A stretch of DNA of 64,000 bases. It comes from Roseicella aerolata (GTDB lineage: Bacteria; Pseudomonadota; Alphaproteobacteria; Acetobacterales; Acetobacteraceae). The notes beneath the pieces are model-generated. The model saw nothing but the letters and a program-made list of their open reading frames with translations. It was not told where the DNA came from and ran no database searches. Position numbers and translations under genes: made by a program. Of the stretch, positions 62,040 through 64,000 are shown one piece after another; within the stretch, counting starts at the first letter, position 1, and every line of letters starts with the position of its first letter. Location: contig NZ_JAJAQI010000031.1 of the NCBI RefSeq assembly GCF_020523605.1, forward strand, positions 1-64,000. Direction: 5' to 3'.

Positions 62040-62162
62040 TCTGCCGCCTCATCCCTGGCGCATGACAGGATGACGCATCTCCTGCATCAAACGCCGGCGG
62101 CCCTCCGGGCCTCGGCTTCGCGGCATGGGCGGCGGGCCGCAGGGCGGGACGTCATGCGCCAA
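62040..62162. repeat. Inverted copy of the 27-kb interspersed repeat
   Basis: Read on the minus strand it matches the 27416-27557 copy over TTGGCGCATGACGTCCCG, CTGCGGCCCGCC, ATGCCGCGAAGCC and AGGCCCGGAGGGCCGCCGGC, without the ~30-base insert. A GGCATGC...GCATGTC hairpin lies at one end. The surrounding 61880-62245 holds no convincing gene. Confidence 0.75.
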
Positions 62163-62245
62163 GTAACAGTTGCCCACCGGAATGGCCGACCCGTCGGGAT
62201 GAAACCGGCCGCAGCCTTCAACCTGCCGGCGCCGCTTTCCGTCTA

Positions 62246-62346
62246 CAGCGGATGAGCGTTCAGAACTGAACGCTCATCCGCTGTAGCTCCTTGTTTTCCG
62301 AGCAGATTCACGCCTTCGGTCGTTCACGTCCTCCGGCAATCTGCTC
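62246..62346 (-). repeat. Composite palindromic repeat, one copy
   Basis: Palindrome B at 62246-62283, spacer TAGCTCCTTGTTTTCC, element A at 62300-62346. The minus-strand TAG at 62348-62346 closes a 132-residue Pro/Gly/Ala-rich frame from 62744, which I do not accept as a gene. Confidence 0.85.
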
Positions 62347-62348
62347 TA

Positions 62349-62691
62349 GGTGCCGCCGGCAGTGGCTTGCCGGGACCTGTGCCGGCCGGTCCGTGGCACC
62401 GGCCGGGCGCCATCGCCGGCGGGCCGGGACCGTGCCAGCCCGCGCCGAGTGCCGCCCGTCCTCCTGTCCGGCATCGACGCTGGCGCATTCGGACTGCCGC
62501 CGGCGCCGCCTCCGGAAACCTTGCCGAGGCGGCCGGGCCCGCCGCCCGCCTTCTCGGCCGCAGTCGCCGCTGGCGGGTGCGGGCCGCGACCCGTGCCGGC
62601 CGCTCTCCGCCGCCTTGATGTGCCTGCCTGAACGGCAGGCCGGACCGTCCGACGCGAATCGGGCGGTCTGGTCGCTGCGCGGGGCGCCTTG
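62349..62691. other. GC-rich region, no supported gene
   Basis: Frames in both directions are shadow-like and no motif is seen. It separates the composite repeat from the stop of the Spy/CpxP-like gene. Confidence 0.35.
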
Positions 62692-63426
62692 TCAGCGCAT
62701 CCCGGATTGCCAGCCGCCCATGCCCGGCAGGACGGCGGTGGCATGCTCGTCGAGCCTGCGCCGCTGATCCTCGGTGAGCGAGCCCGTCAGGCCGGACAGC
62801 GCGCCGCGCACGGACCGCACCGCCTCCAGCCGCGCATTCAGCCGCGCCTCATGCGCCGAAAGGCGCTGCTCCAGCCCCTGCGCCTGGCCCATCGCCGCCG
62901 GATCCGGGCGCATGCGGCCAAGCGCCTCCCGCACCGTGCCGGCGAAGCGGTCCCAGGCCGGCTGCTGTTCCTGTGTCAGTTGCAGTTCCTCCCGCAGGGC
63001 GGCCAGCCGGGCCTCCACGCGCTCCGCCATGCCGCGGCCGCGCCCGGCCTCGCCCATCATCCGGCGCTCGCCCATGGGGCCGTAGCCGGCACCGCGCGGC
63101 CCCCGCTCCTCGATCTCGACGCGGTTCTGCGGGCCGATATTGATGATGACCTGCATCGGCGCCGCCTCGGCGCCGCGGTGGTGATGGTGGCCATGGCGGG
63201 CGCCGCGCATCGGGCCGCGGCGATCGTCCTCGTCCTCGTCCTCCTCCTGCGGCCCGGCCCGGCCCATCATCCCCTGGCCGCCCATCATGCCCGGACCGCC
63301 CATGGGGCCAGCGCCTGGCCCGCGCGGGGCGGTGCCGCCCGGGGGCGCGGGCGGCGTGGCCTGCTGCGCGGCGACCGGCAGCGTGAACAGCAGCCCGGCG
63401 AGTCCGGCCATCAACAAGGTGCGCAT
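62692..63426 (-). CDS. Spy/CpxP-like periplasmic protein with LTxxQ motif
   Basis: 244 residues. Signal peptide MRTLLMAGLAGLLFTLPVAAQ, a Met/Gly-rich part (GGPGMMGGQGMMGRAG), an acidic EDEDEDD stretch and a His cluster HGHHHHRG, then a helical domain with LQLTQEQQPAWDRFAG (LTxxQ) and SLTEDQRRRLDE near the end. This fits the Spy/CpxP/ZraP periplasmic chaperone and metal-sensing group. The Met/His segments suggest copper or zinc binding. ATG at 63426 after GAAGGAGACAG. No sensor kinase is next to it. Confidence 0.85.
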   Translation of the reverse strand: MRTLLMAGLAGLLFTLPVAAQQATPPAPPGGTAPRGPGAGPMGGPGMMGGQGMMGRAGPQEEDEDEDDRRGPMRGARHGHHHHRGAEAAPMQVIINIGPQNRVEIEERGPRGAGYGPMGERRMMGEAGRGRGMAERVEARLAALREELQLTQEQQPAWDRFAGTVREALGRMRPDPAAMGQAQGLEQRLSAHEARLNARLEAVRSVRGALSGLTGSLTEDQRRRLDEHATAVLPGMGGWQSGMR

Positions 63427-63512
63427 CTGGCTGTCTCCTTCCCCAGAGGGCCGCCCGATCCCGGGAGAGGGGCGGCCACGGCCTGCGGGGGCCCTTCTTG
63501 CCGGGACCCGCA

Positions 63513-63535
63513 GGCGGATTGAACGCAATCCGGTG
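63513..63535. repeat. Short palindrome B remnant
   Basis: GGCGGATTGAACGCAATCCGG, a shortened B palindrome without an A half, upstream of the Spy/CpxP-like gene. Confidence 0.45.
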
Positions 63536-63583
63536 ACAGGGGATGCGCCATGTGGGGGCAGCGGAGGCGGTGCCTCCGGCTCC

Positions 63584-64000
63584 TCAGCCTCCCCCGGCAG
63601 GGCTCCGCTGCTGGCCCTCGAGGCTTACGCCCATGGCCTCGGAAGGGGCTTCGCCGGAGCCGGCCGCCAGCACATCCTCCAGCGCCAGCGAGCCGCCGCC
63701 GGCAAGCGGCACCGCCCGCGTGCCGCGCGCCAGCATCGCCGCCAGCGCGTCCCGCAGGGAGGCGCCCTCCGGCAGGGACGCGCCCTCCGCCCGCGCGTCC
63801 CGCCGCGGCAGCGCCGAGACGGGGATGAGGGCCAGGCGCTTCAGCGCGCGGTCCGCCCCGAGGAACTCCGCGACGAACTCATCCGCCGGCCGCGCCAGCA
63901 GCTCCGCCGCCGGCGCGTGCTGCACCAGCCGGCCCGCGCGCAGCACGGCGACCGCATCGCCCAGCCGCACCGCTTCCTCCAGGTCGTGCGTCACCAGCAG
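63584..64000 (-). CDS. ABC transporter ATPase, C-terminal part (osmoprotectant type)
   Basis: Only the last ~138 residues are in the window; the gene continues past 64000. The visible part begins LLVTHDLEEAVRLGDAVAVL (the H-loop) and RAGRLVQHAPAAELLARPAD, then EFVAEFLGADRALKRLALIP, linking to a CBS-like part (LRDALAAMLARGTRAVPLAG, ALEDVLAA). A CBS tail after the ATPase is typical of glycine betaine/choline importers (ProV/OpuCA type). The other subunits lie outside the window. Confidence 0.78.
   Translation of the reverse strand: MLVTHDLEEAVRLGDAVAVLRAGRLVQHAPAAELLARPADEFVAEFLGADRALKRLALIPVSALPRRDARAEGASLPEGASLRDALAAMLARGTRAVPLAGGGSLALEDVLAAGSGEAPSEAMGVSLEGQQRSPAGGG

Noticed and set aside
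62037-62255. 72-residue plus frame (MSAASSLAHDRMTHLLHQTP)
   Set aside because: Runs through the interspersed repeat, no ribosome site, no motif.
62346-62744. 132-residue minus frame ending at the repeat TAG
   Set aside because: Pro/Arg/Gly-biased and overlaps the end of the Spy/CpxP-like gene out of frame. It would, if real, be a fifth case of the stop-codon fusion.

Overview
The window is very GC-rich (about 70% by eye, third codon positions almost all G/C). Gene content and gene order point to an alphaproteobacterium of the Acetobacteraceae, Roseomonas-like: an ispH-thrB-rnhA run, a one-chain gcvTHP operon behind a tandem glycine riboswitch, and several flavin and LLM oxidoreductases. No rRNA, tRNA, CRISPR array, transposase or phage gene was seen. 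The genus is an inference, not a measurement.

Layout. 1-400: two copies of a composite palindromic repeat that recurs through the window. 0.4-2.9 kb (minus): rnhA, thrB, ispH. 3.0-9.1 kb (plus): a lipoprotein, the glycine riboswitch, gcvT-gcvH-gcvP and a Nudix hydrolase that overlaps gcvP and starts with an in-frame tandem repeat. 9.1-14.3 kb: Baeyer-Villiger-type monooxygenase, GT-C-like membrane protein, alpha/beta hydrolase. 14.4-15.7 kb: SbtA-type bicarbonate permease with a PII-like partner. 15.8-20.4 kb: acyl-CoA synthetase (NDP-forming), zinc alcohol dehydrogenase, DUF6166 protein, GntR regulator. 20.7-34.1 kb: fatty acid hydroxylase, small membrane proteins, exported nicotinamidase-like protein, gamma-glutamyltransferase, two LLM oxidoreductases, orphan substrate-binding protein, D-2-hydroxyacid dehydrogenase, SbmA/BacA-like ABC exporter, beta-propeller protein. 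34.2-37.4 kb: dgoK-dgoA and glpD. 37.9-43.6 kb: two MFS transporters, amidohydrolase, polytopic membrane protein. 43.6-46.1 kb (minus): pgsA, lipoprotein, moaD, moaE, a VOC protein. 46.3-54.1 kb: CBS-BON protein, uvrC, folM-like SDR with folB, glycine-zipper lipoprotein, ABC ATPase remnant, SRPBCC protein, uvrB. 54.3-57.8 kb: two small envelope proteins, BaiN/HI0933-type flavoprotein, proB. 58.0-61.8 kb: two family 16 glycoside hydrolases with CBM60-like modules in opposite orders. 62.7-64.0 kb: Spy/CpxP-like periplasmic protein and the C-terminal part of an osmoprotectant-type ABC ATPase running off the end.

How parts work together. The gcv genes form one glycine-induced operon. Numerous 1-4 base stop/start overlaps (gcvH/gcvP, gcvP/Nudix, ADH/DUF6166, moaE/VOC/membrane protein, SDR/folB) point to translational coupling. 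The two GH16 genes share about 90 bp of upstream DNA including a CACA-N4-TGTG dyad, so they are probably co-regulated, and neither product has an N-terminal signal peptide.

The most unusual feature is the composite repeat. One half is a palindrome of about 37 bp (CAGCGGAT...ATCCGCTG), the other an element of about 47 bp bounded by GAGCAGAT/ATCTGCTC. A TAG abuts the second half in all seven full copies, and in four it is the actual stop codon of a recognisable gene (nicotinamidase-like, glpD, uvrC, DUF883). Related short repeats have expanded in tandem, in multiples of three, inside two short reading frames next to gene starts.
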